Under the pieces are notes generated by a model. The model searched no databases. It was not told the DNA's origin and saw only the letters and a list, made by a program, of their open reading frames with translations. From contig NZ_JAWDKD010000020.1 in the NCBI RefSeq assembly GCF_032714475.1, positions 1 through 64,000 of the forward strand: 64,000 nucleotides of DNA, written 5' to 3'. The position numbers were made by a program, and so were the translations under genes. Source of the DNA: Methanolapillus africanus. Lineage in GTDB: Archaea > Halobacteriota > Methanosarcinia > Methanosarcinales > Methanosarcinaceae. Below, piece by piece: positions 53,442-62,795 of this stretch. Within the stretch, counting starts at the first letter, position 1. Every line of letters starts with the position of its first letter.

Positions 53442-54066
53442 CGGGCAGCGGGCGCGCGCGTTATGGCGATGGTTTTTCGTTTGGATTTTTAAAAACTGAG
53501 CGGACGATTTTTTGAAGATGCCACACAAATCCTCCCGTAAATTCTGACGCAAAAATTCCGTCGCTTCGCTAGGAATTTTTCAGGGCGGTGGGAGTCTGCT
53601 TCTAAAATTCGCTACGCGAACGGCTCCCTCCGGTCGCTAAAAATATGATTTTGCTTGTTCCAACTTCCCGTGCAAACCATCCCGTAAAATCAGATGCGAA
53701 ACATCTGTATTTTGCGGATACCGCTGACAAGTACAGTTTTAGTTGTCAACAGTAGAACAGATCGGATTAGGAAAAACCTGTATTGTTGGGAACAGTAGGT
53801 GTAATTGGAATTTAAAAATAGTAATCTGTAGGTGCAAATTGGAATTTAAAAATAGTAATCTGTAGGTGCGAACTGAAATTTAAAAATAGTGAACTGCAGG
53901 TGCAAACTGAAATTTAAAAATAGTGAACTGCAGGTACAATCTGAATTTTCAAATCAATGTATCTTACGGATCGGAATCCGATTAAATCAGATGTGAATCG
54001 CATCTGATTTAATCGGGTTGGTTTGCTTGAATCTGAAAAAATAGTTTGCGGGTTGGTTCGCTTGGT
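53442..54066 (+). repeat. Composite palindromic element, copy 9
   Basis: GC-rich motif 53442-53473; GATGCCACACAAATCCTCCC; double-hairpin module 53545-53640; hairpin 53682-53717 with CAGATG/CATCTG core; 34-bp units 53790-53945 (CTGTAGGTGCAAATTGGAAT); hairpin 53978-54016 with ATTAAATCAGATG arms; and two 35-bp right-end units to 54066. Compared with other copies the left and right hairpin types are exchanged. It fills most of the gap between two minus-strand genes. Confidence 0.85.
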
Positions 54067-54110
54067 ATTGATAAATGAGGACTGGTTTTTGAAAAGTTTT
54101 CAAAATCGGG

Positions 54111-55295
54111 TTATTTCTTGTTTTTCCATTTGCCTTTGTCCGATTTTTGTTTTCCTTTCATGACTTTTTTGCATTTGGACTTCATTTTTGACGCCGGAGG
54201 AACGCGGACATCCTTTTTTCCGTTCTCTTTTTTGTTGTTTCCGTTGCCATTCGCTTTGTCACCGTTGCCGTTTGTCTTGCCACTGTTTTTGCCGTTACCG
54301 TCCCCATTATTTCCGGCTCCGTTTCCGTTACCTTCTTCAGCTCCGTTTTCGGGTTCAACAGTTTCGACTTCAGGAGATGTTTCTTCTTTTTTGAATCCAA
54401 CGTCGCCGCAAACACAAATATTCCCGGCGTCAGATTCATTTAAAACAGGCGCCGGCCGAAGCAGAACTTTGGACGTCTTGCTTTCCCAGACGAAATCATT
54501 TTTCTTCTTATCTTTTCTGTAAAAGAAGAACTCTGCGGCATCGGAATCGGCAATGCAGACCGCAGCCTTAATGTCCGGACCGCTGTACGGCAGCGCCGAA
54601 TAAAGCGAGACCAGCGTTTTGTCAAACCAAAACTTAACGCCGGTTTCCAAAGTAATATGACCCCGGATAATGAGTTGGAGACCGTTTTTCTTCAAAAAGG
54701 TTTTCGCGACGTCGGGGCCAAAACGTTTGACCCGGCTTCCGCGCGGCGACGGCGTCCATCCTTTGGCGTCGAACGGGTCGTTCCACAAATAGCCGAACGA
54801 ATCTGATTTTGAAATGCCGCTGATCGAATCGTTTTCAGTCAAACCGCCATGCACGCAGAATATTTTTCCAAAAAGAACGGCTGCAATCGGCATGTTTTCA
54901 AAAGCAGCATTCGCCGAAAGAAACAAATCCGGTTCATTAGAAACCGACGACCGGAATTCCCCGTACGTGCTGACGTCCGTCGTTTCATGATTTCCGCGCA
55001 GCAGCGCGACGTTGGGGTTGGAGAGTTTCAGTTCAAACAACCGGTTTAAAACGCCGACGGAATCGGGACCTTTGTCGATGTAATCGCCCAAAAAGACATA
55101 TGAGTCGACGCCCTTTTCCTTCCCGAATTTGAGAATAAAATCCAAAATATCGGCGTTTCCGTGAATATCGGTGACAATCAGCGTTTTTTTGGCGTTGAGA
55201 GAAAGGACGGCGCCCTCCTGCTCCAAAACCGGCGTGACAGCTGCCAGATTTGCCCGCAATTGATCTTTTTCTTTGTCGCTTGCCAAAGGAAACAC
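54111..55295 (-). CDS. PPP-family (PP2A-like) metallophosphatase with Gly/Asn/Lys-rich tail
   Basis: A 394-residue protein. The catalytic domain has all PPP signatures: VTDIHGN, FLGDYIDKGPDS, LLRGNHETTD, VHGGLTEND, and the second His in IRGHITLETG. These enzymes remove phosphate from Ser/Thr residues. The last 110 residues are low complexity, with GNGNGAGNNGDGNGKNSGKT-type runs and a basic KMKSKCKKVMKGKQKSDKGK end, unusual for the family and possibly nucleic-acid or surface binding. The start is GTG at 55295; no clear alternative exists. Confidence 0.88.
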   Translation of the reverse strand: MFPLASDKEKDQLRANLAAVTPVLEQEGAVLSLNAKKTLIVTDIHGNADILDFILKFGKEKGVDSYVFLGDYIDKGPDSVGVLNRLFELKLSNPNVALLRGNHETTDVSTYGEFRSSVSNEPDLFLSANAAFENMPIAAVLFGKIFCVHGGLTENDSISGISKSDSFGYLWNDPFDAKGWTPSPRGSRVKRFGPDVAKTFLKKNGLQLIIRGHITLETGVKFWFDKTLVSLYSALPYSGPDIKAAVCIADSDAAEFFFYRKDKKKNDFVWESKTSKVLLRPAPVLNESDAGNICVCGDVGFKKEETSPEVETVEPENGAEEGNGNGAGNNGDGNGKNSGKTNGNGDKANGNGNNKKENGKKDVRVPPASKMKSKCKKVMKGKQKSDKGKWKNKK

Positions 55296-55505
55296 CTGCT
55301 TCGTTTTTGAAATGAAAAAGGAAATAAGGACGTATGAAAATTAAAACAGTCAATTAAAATGATATACCCTTTAAAACCCGTTATTTTATTTAAGATTTCA
55401 GACGAAAATGTAAACCTGAATGATTGTTTTGGGGTTAATTATTGGGTAATGTGTGTTTTTTAAAAAAATAAGGAGAAAGAATTGGGTTCTTTCTCTTTTG
55501 GATTT

Positions 55506-58500
55506 TTATTTATACATGGCTGGAATGTCTTCGTCTGCATAACCTGCGTTTGTATAGATGTACATTCCGAATTCTTTGCGGAGTTTCTCGAGTGTTACAT
55601 CGTTGACACTTGCCGGACAAACCTGCCATTTGCGTTCATCACGTTCCATATCAATTGTGAGAACTTTTACATGAACGTAAATTCGAACATTCTTAGTGTA
55701 ATCACTAATGGCTGAATCTAATTTTTTTATGTTGCCGGCATATTGCACATTATTGTAACGAATTTGGACAGAAACAGGATAAAATCCTAAAACATAGTAT
55801 GTTTTAGTTGATGTTGGATTTGCATAAGAACGATTATCCATGTTTGTAATGAAAAGATTAAACCTTTCTTGTTCCGAACGGGATGAAGAACTGTAATAGT
55901 TACCATACGCTTCCGAAACATTCATTTTTACATAATTTTTAGAACTATTGGAAGTATTGATAAACACAACAGAATCACCGATATTTACAGCATCCAAATC
56001 TGCAAACATGTCTTCTTGTGAGAAATTTCCTTGACTTCTTTTCCCGATAGTTTTTGAATCTGCAATCGGATACTGTTGATGCAAATCGCCGACCCATCCT
56101 GCGATATCATCTTGCTCATATGTTGTATATGCTGTTGCTGTTAATGATATACTCGAATAATATTCCGTCTTCTCCGGTGCTTTTGTCGATACAATTGCAT
56201 TTAATGGTGCAGCAAGGTGAATGAAATCGATCACACCATCTTTTGTGTAAGTATCCGTAACAACAACTTCAGAACCGCTAAATACTGATACTGATCGAAG
56301 TGTTGATGCGTTATTGTCCATCCAAGAAGTGAAACTTGTGTTTGGTGTTTCAAGCAGTAACGTCCAAGTCGCATCATTATATTTTATGTGTCGGATATAT
56401 CCAAGTGTATGCATGGCAATTGTGGTTTTATTATTCTTATTTCCATCAAATTTGTTCGCCTCGGCTTCAATCTCAGCAATCACATTCGCCATCTTATCCG
56501 GTGAAAACACCCAAACGCTGTTCACTTTACAGTAATCCAAAGATGCTGTTTGCGGCGTTGTCGTAAAGGCATTTCCATAGTAATTGTTGTTCAGAGGTGA
56601 ATATATCAAAGTCAAATCTTTGAAAGTTCCGCCCTCGGTCGGACCGAACAAACTCTGACATTTGACAATACTGTCGGCTGAATCAGTTAAAGAAACAAGT
56701 CCGGTAATGTTTTTACCGTTTCCGTCAAAGACGCCGGCAAACATTTTATCAGCAGCACCAACCGGAACCCAAGAATTTGCAACTTCTGAAAAATTGGTAA
56801 TATTTTCCTGCATTTGGTAATAAAGCGCATTGTTGCCTTCTTCCAGATCTTCGCTGATTCTGGATATGTCCAAATGTGAATAAATCAATAACGGAGAACT
56901 CTCAGTTCCAAGATTTATGGATTGAACCTGATAAGTTTCAACAGTCACAAGTCCGGCATTGTTCACAACATAGAAGCTGTAAACGCCGTTTCTGTAAAAG
57001 ACCGGCAAGGTTGCCGGCAAAGATTCAGCTTCACTGCCGCTGTCCTCAAAGTCGTCTTGCGTATAACTTCCTTTGACCCAAAGGGAAGCAGACGTGTTGA
57101 TGCCGCTTTCGGAGTCAGAAGGCGTTACCGTTAAAGTTTCAGAATATTCGGCAACGGTTGAATTTGAAAACGCAATTGTCGGATTCGTGGTATCAATAAG
57201 GGTTACTTCAACAACATAAACAACTCTGTTTCCGGTGCTGTCTTCCGCATAAATCGTATATTTTCCGGATTCAGTCACGTCAAACGAATATTCGTCGGCG
57301 CTGCTGGTTGGAACTGCTTCCGATGCATTATCGAAATCAAAGGTGTTTTTGTCAAATTCACCTTTCACAGACAGAACTGTGTAAAGTTCGTCGTCGTCGG
57401 TCGCATTAAACGTCACAGTCTTTTCCGTTGCCCATTCATTTTCATCCGAAATTTGAACGTTAGTGATTTCCGGAGGGACCACGTCAATCGCAGAGACTCG
57501 GATTCTTTGGATTTTTTCATTGCCGATATTGTCCCTGACATAAACGGTGTACACATTTTCGGAACCGATGTCAAATGAATAGGTTGCGCTGGAACCTGTC
57601 AAAACAGTTCCGATGCTGTCAAAGTCTTCCAAATTCATCTTTTCGGGCAGATATTTGACAACATTGACGCCGCTTTGGAGATCCGTCACGTTAAACATCA
57701 CTTTCGGCGTGCTGTCCATATCGATCATAATTCTGGAAATCACCGGCGCTTTTTTGTCGACGTTGGAAACCGTCACGACTTTAACGGCTTTGTTGCCGAC
57801 ATTGTCTTCCGTGTAAATCGTGTATTTTCCGTTTGCGGAAGCGATGAACTTATTGTCGCCGGTAATATCAGCGGCTGTGCTGTTCGGGAAAGTTGTCACA
57901 TCAAATCTGCCTTTCTCGTATTTGACAAAGGCAACATCGCTTTGCGTATCCTCAACATGGAAAGAAACGTCAACCGTTTGGTTCCAAGTGTCTTCATCCG
58001 GACTCAGAGAAATCTGATCAATTTTCGGCGCTTTTTTGTCAACGTTGGTCACTTGAACCACCGTCACTCTTTTGTTTCCGGCATTGTCCGTTGCGCAAAC
58101 TGTATATCTGCCGTTTGCGGAAACTGTAAATTCGGGGGAAGAGGTGATGTCGGTTGCCTCGCCGGTCGGGAAATCGGCGGCCGTGTATTTTCCTTTGATA
58201 TACATGACGGAAGCCACAAGGCTTTGTTCGTCAGAAACAGTAACGGAAACATCAACCGTTTGATTCCAAATGCCTTCGATTGGATCCAGTGTCACGGATT
58301 CAAATGTCGGCGCCTTTTTATCCACATTGGTCACTTGGACGACATAAACCGCAGCGTTGCCGGCGGCGTCTATTGCATAAACTGTGTACCGTCCGTTTGC
58401 GGAAACTGTGAAGTTGGCATTGTCTGAGCTGTCCAAACTAATCGCATTTGACGTGCTGTCGGATGTGAAATTATCCGCCGTGAATCTTCCTTTCGCGTAT

Positions 58501-59459
58501 CTCACTTCGGAAACGTCGCTTTGAGAATCTGTCACAAGAATAGAAACGTTGATGGTCGGGTTCCAAGAAGATGCCGGATCCAGTGAAGCCGTTCCGAATT
58601 CAGGCGCAGTTGTATCTATATTGGCGACTTCTTGAACAAAAACAAACGCATTGCCGACATTGTCGACCGCATAAATCGTATAATTATCATTTTCGGTGAC
58701 GGTAAAACTGCCGTTTCCCTCAGCATCAAGGTCGACAGTCGTTTCGGTTCCGTCGTCCGGAAAATCATCAATCGTAAAGACGCCTTGCGCGTATTTGACG
58801 GCGGCGACGCCGCTTTGCAAATCCGTAACGGTCAGTGAAATATCAACCGATTGTCCCCAAGTTCCGTCGTCCGGATTCAATTCAATCGAATCAATGGCAG
58901 GCGTTGTGTTGTCTATTTTTTCAATCGTCAAAACAGAAGTATTCTTTCTTCCGTTGTCATCTTCCACATAAAAAGTCAATTTTCCATCGTCGGTGACATT
59001 GAACGGAATCGTATAATCAGAATAGTCCAGGGGATCTGTTGGGAATGTGTCGTTGTCATATTCGCCGACGACCCAGCGCGTGTATTTAATCGGAACTTTC
59101 GTCGTCTTGGAAACAATCGTTACTGTTTTTTCTTGAGACCAATCTTCAGGAGAATAGCTGCCGGAAACTGAAATTGCCGCGGCAATTTGTCCGGAACCGC
59201 CCGGGTTGACGTGAATCGGATCCGAACCACTTCCGGTTCCGCTGCCCGATGTACCGTCTGAGCCGGAATTGTTTTCCGGTTCAAATCCTTCGCCGGAAGA
59301 GCCGGCCGGCGGCTGAACCGAACCGTTTCCGGACGGACCGGGGACGGCCGGATTGCTGAAATAATCGTTGCCGACCACATAAACGGAAACGGAAAGAATG
59401 AGAACCGCTAAAACGGCTGCCGCGATCCAAAGAATTGTTTTTGAATTTTTCTGCGTCAT
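55506..59459 (-). CDS. Giant membrane-anchored surface protein with Ig-like repeats
   Basis: A 1317-residue protein. An N-terminal membrane helix (about 7-30) is followed by a Gly/Ser/Pro-rich linker and about eight Ig-like modules of 85-95 residues (to about residue 800), each with a D-xx-AP-x-(I/F) start and a TVSANGRYTVYAIDAAGN-type middle. A GLUG-like segment follows (GAADKMFAGVFDGNGKNITG), then about 400 residues with no recognised domain. It is presumably an adhesin or S-layer-associated protein. No C-terminal sorting signal is visible, so anchoring is N-terminal. Gradual divergence between modules indicates old tandem duplication. Confidence 0.85.
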   Translation of the reverse strand: MTQKNSKTILWIAAAVLAVLILSVSVYVVGNDYFSNPAVPGPSGNGSVQPPAGSSGEGFEPENNSGSDGTSGSGTGSGSDPIHVNPGGSGQIAAAISVSGSYSPEDWSQEKTVTIVSKTTKVPIKYTRWVVGEYDNDTFPTDPLDYSDYTIPFNVTDDGKLTFYVEDDNGRKNTSVLTIEKIDNTTPAIDSIELNPDDGTWGQSVDISLTVTDLQSGVAAVKYAQGVFTIDDFPDDGTETTVDLDAEGNGSFTVTENDNYTIYAVDNVGNAFVFVQEVANIDTTAPEFGTASLDPASSWNPTINVSILVTDSQSDVSEVRYAKGRFTADNFTSDSTSNAISLDSSDNANFTVSANGRYTVYAIDAAGNAAVYVVQVTNVDKKAPTFESVTLDPIEGIWNQTVDVSVTVSDEQSLVASVMYIKGKYTAADFPTGEATDITSSPEFTVSANGRYTVCATDNAGNKRVTVVQVTNVDKKAPKIDQISLSPDEDTWNQTVDVSFHVEDTQSDVAFVKYEKGRFDVTTFPNSTAADITGDNKFIASANGKYTIYTEDNVGNKAVKVVTVSNVDKKAPVISRIMIDMDSTPKVMFNVTDLQSGVNVVKYLPEKMNLEDFDSIGTVLTGSSATYSFDIGSENVYTVYVRDNIGNEKIQRIRVSAIDVVPPEITNVQISDENEWATEKTVTFNATDDDELYTVLSVKGEFDKNTFDFDNASEAVPTSSADEYSFDVTESGKYTIYAEDSTGNRVVYVVEVTLIDTTNPTIAFSNSTVAEYSETLTVTPSDSESGINTSASLWVKGSYTQDDFEDSGSEAESLPATLPVFYRNGVYSFYVVNNAGLVTVETYQVQSINLGTESSPLLIYSHLDISRISEDLEEGNNALYYQMQENITNFSEVANSWVPVGAADKMFAGVFDGNGKNITGLVSLTDSADSIVKCQSLFGPTEGGTFKDLTLIYSPLNNNYYGNAFTTTPQTASLDYCKVNSVWVFSPDKMANVIAEIEAEANKFDGNKNNKTTIAMHTLGYIRHIKYNDATWTLLLETPNTSFTSWMDNNASTLRSVSVFSGSEVVVTDTYTKDGVIDFIHLAAPLNAIVSTKAPEKTEYYSSISLTATAYTTYEQDDIAGWVGDLHQQYPIADSKTIGKRSQGNFSQEDMFADLDAVNIGDSVVFINTSNSSKNYVKMNVSEAYGNYYSSSSRSEQERFNLFITNMDNRSYANPTSTKTYYVLGFYPVSVQIRYNNVQYAGNIKKLDSAISDYTKNVRIYVHVKVLTIDMERDERKWQVCPASVNDVTLEKLRKEFGMYIYTNAGYADEDIPAMYK

Positions 59460-59902
59460 GTCAACCCAACTTGAAATAATTTTAAACCACAAATATGTCT
59501 TTTAATTTCAAAAGTATACAAATATATTGAAAATATAATCTAATTTTTAAAGAATAATTCTTCATTTTTAGTATAAAAACTTAATGGAATAATATTAATA
59601 TTAAATAGGTTCGACAGGTGCTGAATATCCAAAAATATAATTCGGAACAACTATTTAAAAATCAATAAACATGAGTATAATATTAAAAATGTCAAAAAAG
59701 AGATGAAAAAAGAAAAAATAATTGGAAAAAATCATCAAGAAGAAAGAGAAAATAGACGGAGAAATAAGGCAGAGAAGCAGAGAAAAAAGAACGAAAAAAA
59801 ATAAAAAAGAAATAAATGATATCTGTCTGTCATTCCCAACGGACAATCTGATTTGCCGGTTCCGGCATCTCTGATATCTGATTTATTTCACTTTATTTTG
59901 AA
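59460..59902. other. Intergenic region upstream of the giant surface protein
   Basis: No gene is visible. The left half is AT-rich and should hold the promoter of the surface-protein gene on the minus strand. Near the right end a perfect TGCCGG/CCGGCA palindrome (59854-59867) lies in the 3' trailer of the NAD kinase gene. From 59690 to 59810 the plus strand is extremely purine-rich. Confidence 0.45.
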
Positions 59903-61684
59903 TTATCCCAGCTTTTGCCGGACCGTGTCGTAGAAACTGGCTTCCGAAAATTTCACGAAGCGTCCGGGATACCGGGCGCGTTTGATGGTGATCGTGTCGT
60001 GTTCCGTCACTTTCAGATGATGTTCGTCTTCGTGAACGCCGCTGCGCTCGCCGGCTTCGGCGGCTTTTTCAATCTTTTCATAAATCTCGTCGGACTTCTC
60101 GATGACTTTTCCGTCGGTCACGATGACGATTTCTTTGGGAACTTTGAGGCGAAGCGTGATTTCGCTGTCAAACGGAATAATCCACGGGCGGGACGACAAT
60201 TTAAACGGCGCGATGGGGACGATCAAAATCGCGTCCACATCGGGAGACACGATCGGTCCGCCGGCGCTCATCGCATATGCGGTCGATCCGGTCGGCGTTG
60301 AAAAGACGATGCCGTCGGCACGGATTTCGTTGAGGAATTTGCCGTTGACCAACACTTCGTACGTCATCATTTTGGCGGGATAAGCGGACGTCGCCACCAC
60401 TTCATTGATGGCGGTGCCTAAAAATTTCCCGTTGAGAGAAATTTCAAGACGGGGGCGTTCGTCGTACATAAATCCGGAAATGGCGCGCTCAATGGCGGCA
60501 ATCGCGTCTTCCGGTTCGATGTCCGCCAAAAACCCGAGATTGCCCATGTTAATGCCGAGCATCGGAATCGGGTCCTTCATTTTGGACATGTTGCGCAGGA
60601 TTGTGCCGTCGCCGCCAAGCGAAATGACAAAATCGACGCCGAGTTCTTCCATTTGAGCGACCGTAACGCCACGCTCTTCCATGCCGAGCAGGCGGGCGGG
60701 CGACGACGACAAATAAACGTCGACCTGGTCTGAAAACGTGTCAATAATGTGATGAACCATCTCGAGCGCCGCGGGGCTGTCGCAGCGGGAAACGATCGCG
60801 ATCTTTTCCACGTCGCCTTTGTAATAGTAACGGTCGCCGCGGCACGAAATTTCCGGATAGGTGAGCAGATTGAGAATTTCCTGGTGAATGATGCCGTTGG
60901 ACGCCACCAGATTGAGCGGCTTGATGTGGTTGTCCGGAATGGACAACGGATTTCCGATGCCGTCGGTCACGATGCCGCCCGCTTCCCGGACAATCAGTTG
61001 TCCGGCGGCAATGTCCACCAGGCGCAGCGCCATTCGGACGTCGATGAACGCGTCGATTTTGCCGGCGGCGACGTAACAGAGTTCAAGCGCGACGCTGCCG
61101 AGAACGCGCAGTTTTTGAACACGGGAACAGATTTTGGAGGCGCGGTCGGTGTTTTGGCGGTAACCGTAAGCGCTGATGGTCAGCTCCCGAATGGATGACG
61201 CCGTCGACGACACAATTTTTTGGTGATTCATAAACGCGCCCTTGCCGGCTTCGGCATAAAACTCGTCGCCGTTGGCCAAATTGGCGACGTATCCGAAAAA
61301 GATGTTTTTGAGATTCGGGCTTGAAAACGCAATGGAAAGGCTGTAAAACGGAATATTTTGAATCGCGTTGGTGGTGCCGTCAAGCGGGTCGACGATGACG
61401 GCGAACTCGGGGTCGTTGCCGATCACGATGCGGCCGCATTCTTCGCTGACGATGATCATGGATTTGCCGTACGATTTCAAGCGTTCGACGACGGCGTCTT
61501 CCGCCACCAAATCGATGCGCTTGGTGTCTGTTCCGTCGTCGCCGACAAACATAAAGTCGCCGGCGTCAATGGTTCCCCGCAGCGACGAAATCGCAAAGAC
61601 GACGTCCCGGTAAATGGAGCGGCAGAGGTCAAGAAGTTCGGAACTCGGCACGGAACAAGAAAAGGCGGCTTTTTTTTCACTCAT
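59903..61684 (-). CDS. Bifunctional NADP phosphatase/NAD kinase
   Basis: A 593-residue fusion. Residues about 1-260 are an inositol-monophosphatase-like domain with EECG, VDPLDGTTNAIQNIPFYSLS and VDIAAGQLIVREAGG; residues about 285-580 are an NAD kinase with ISLGGDGTILRNMSKMKDPI, the NMGNLGFLADIEP motif, and PTGSTAYAMSAGGPIVSP. The fused form is known from methanogens, where it can both make and remove the 2'-phosphate of NADP. GGGTCATC precedes the ATG. The order and length are normal for the family. Confidence 0.95.
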   Translation of the reverse strand: MSEKKAAFSCSVPSSELLDLCRSIYRDVVFAISSLRGTIDAGDFMFVGDDGTDTKRIDLVAEDAVVERLKSYGKSMIIVSEECGRIVIGNDPEFAVIVDPLDGTTNAIQNIPFYSLSIAFSSPNLKNIFFGYVANLANGDEFYAEAGKGAFMNHQKIVSSTASSIRELTISAYGYRQNTDRASKICSRVQKLRVLGSVALELCYVAAGKIDAFIDVRMALRLVDIAAGQLIVREAGGIVTDGIGNPLSIPDNHIKPLNLVASNGIIHQEILNLLTYPEISCRGDRYYYKGDVEKIAIVSRCDSPAALEMVHHIIDTFSDQVDVYLSSSPARLLGMEERGVTVAQMEELGVDFVISLGGDGTILRNMSKMKDPIPMLGINMGNLGFLADIEPEDAIAAIERAISGFMYDERPRLEISLNGKFLGTAINEVVATSAYPAKMMTYEVLVNGKFLNEIRADGIVFSTPTGSTAYAMSAGGPIVSPDVDAILIVPIAPFKLSSRPWIIPFDSEITLRLKVPKEIVIVTDGKVIEKSDEIYEKIEKAAEAGERSGVHEDEHHLKVTEHDTITIKRARYPGRFVKFSEASFYDTVRQKLG

Positions 61685-62208
61685 AAGATGACCCTTGTTT
61701 TTGAAATATAATTAAATTTGAAATCAATATCTATAATTTGAGATTTGCTTTTATTTTGAATTGAATGGTAATAATTCTTTTGTAAATATAAATGTGTCAG
61801 ATTCCGCCATCTGATTTTGAGGCGCTTTTTGCTTGAGTTTTTAAAAAACAAATGTCGGTTTTTGAAAAATGCGGATCAAAAAAGTGCCGCCATAACGCTT
61901 GCGTATGCCGCCGCCAAAAAAAACGTTGCGAATTTAGATTCCCCCGCCGTTAACAAATCCGGGAAAGCGCAGAGTTTTGATACAAAATATGCCGGATGCA
62001 CAGGTATAAAAAAAGAAGAAAGATAGAGGGAAAAAATATGAAAATAATATCGATGAATTATTGAATAATAAACATTAATTACAAAACGAAGACGATAATA
62101 TTTTGATTGTAAAGTAGTTAGTCGAAACTATTATATATAAATCACAACATATATATCTAAATTATAAATATGAATTAAATAGAAATATGTTCGACAGTTT
62201 AAAAACGA
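61685..62208. other. Intergenic region with a degraded GC-rich motif
   Basis: It contains the NAD kinase promoter, a reverse GC-rich motif at 61884-61915 with its usual T/A-rich neighbour, and from 62030 a very AT-rich stretch with TATATA boxes. A short open frame at 61817-62026 is not believed. Confidence 0.45.
61884..61915 (-). repeat. Solitary GC-rich motif (diverged)
   Basis: GTGCCGCCATAACGCTTGCG followed by TATGCCGCCGCC. The alternating GC core is mutated (CGCTTGCG), so this copy appears older or less constrained. Confidence 0.6.
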
Positions 62209-62541
62209 ATGCCGGAGATGCCGATGCAAAAAACCGATTTTAAAATACGAACTGTTCAGAGATTGCGTCCGTTCCGGCAATTCGGAATGCCGGCGGCATA
62301 TGAATTAAAAAAGCGGGCCTATTGCGATTCGAACGCAAGTCGACGGATGTCTTCACAAGGATTTTGTTTCGAAGTCCGTCAGGATATCCGCTACCCTATA
62401 GGCCCAAAAGGCGGACTCAACAAAGATGTCTTTGATTTTAAAGCTTTTGCCGCCCGCGAGCGAATCAAACGCATGGTCCCTGAACAATCAACGCCAATGA
62501 TATCATTGCCGTGTTTGAGGATGAAACACGGAAGTGTGTGA
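62209..62541 (+). pseudogene. Decayed DDE transposase fragment (IS4/IS5-like), tentative
   Basis: The frame encodes KKRAYCDSNASRRMSSQGF, then IGPKGG, and ends near FAARERIKRMV, which resembles the C-terminal part of IS5/IS4-type transposases (D-x-AYDS..., PPK, ERIERMF) as I know them. Other frames over the same bases also show protein-like but stop-broken stretches, as expected after frameshifts. No start region or inverted repeats are seen. It is surrounded by AT-rich DNA. The assignment is weak. Confidence 0.35.
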
Positions 62542-62795
62542 TATATCGGAATATCTCACGTATTATTTGAAAAATATTATATATTTATTTAATAATATAT
62601 AATTCACAGGGATTACTTGATTGAAATAAAATAAAATTTTGAAAAAAGAAATACTTATATAATAGATACGGTAATAATAAATGAAACATAAAGTAGTTTA
62701 ATCAAATAATAATACACAAAACGAATAACTAAAACGAATAACTAAAACGTACGAATTATAGATTCTTATTCCATTGTAACTTAAAGAGTTGTAAT

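Noticed and set aside
3445..54066. Integron attC sites
   Set aside because: The hairpins are palindromes with 3-nt loops and no R/L box arrangement with extrahelical bases, the elements contain tandem repeats, and no integrase gene is seen.
61817..62026. 69-codon open frame
   Set aside because: It overlaps a GC-rich motif copy in the gap, has no ribosome site and no domain.
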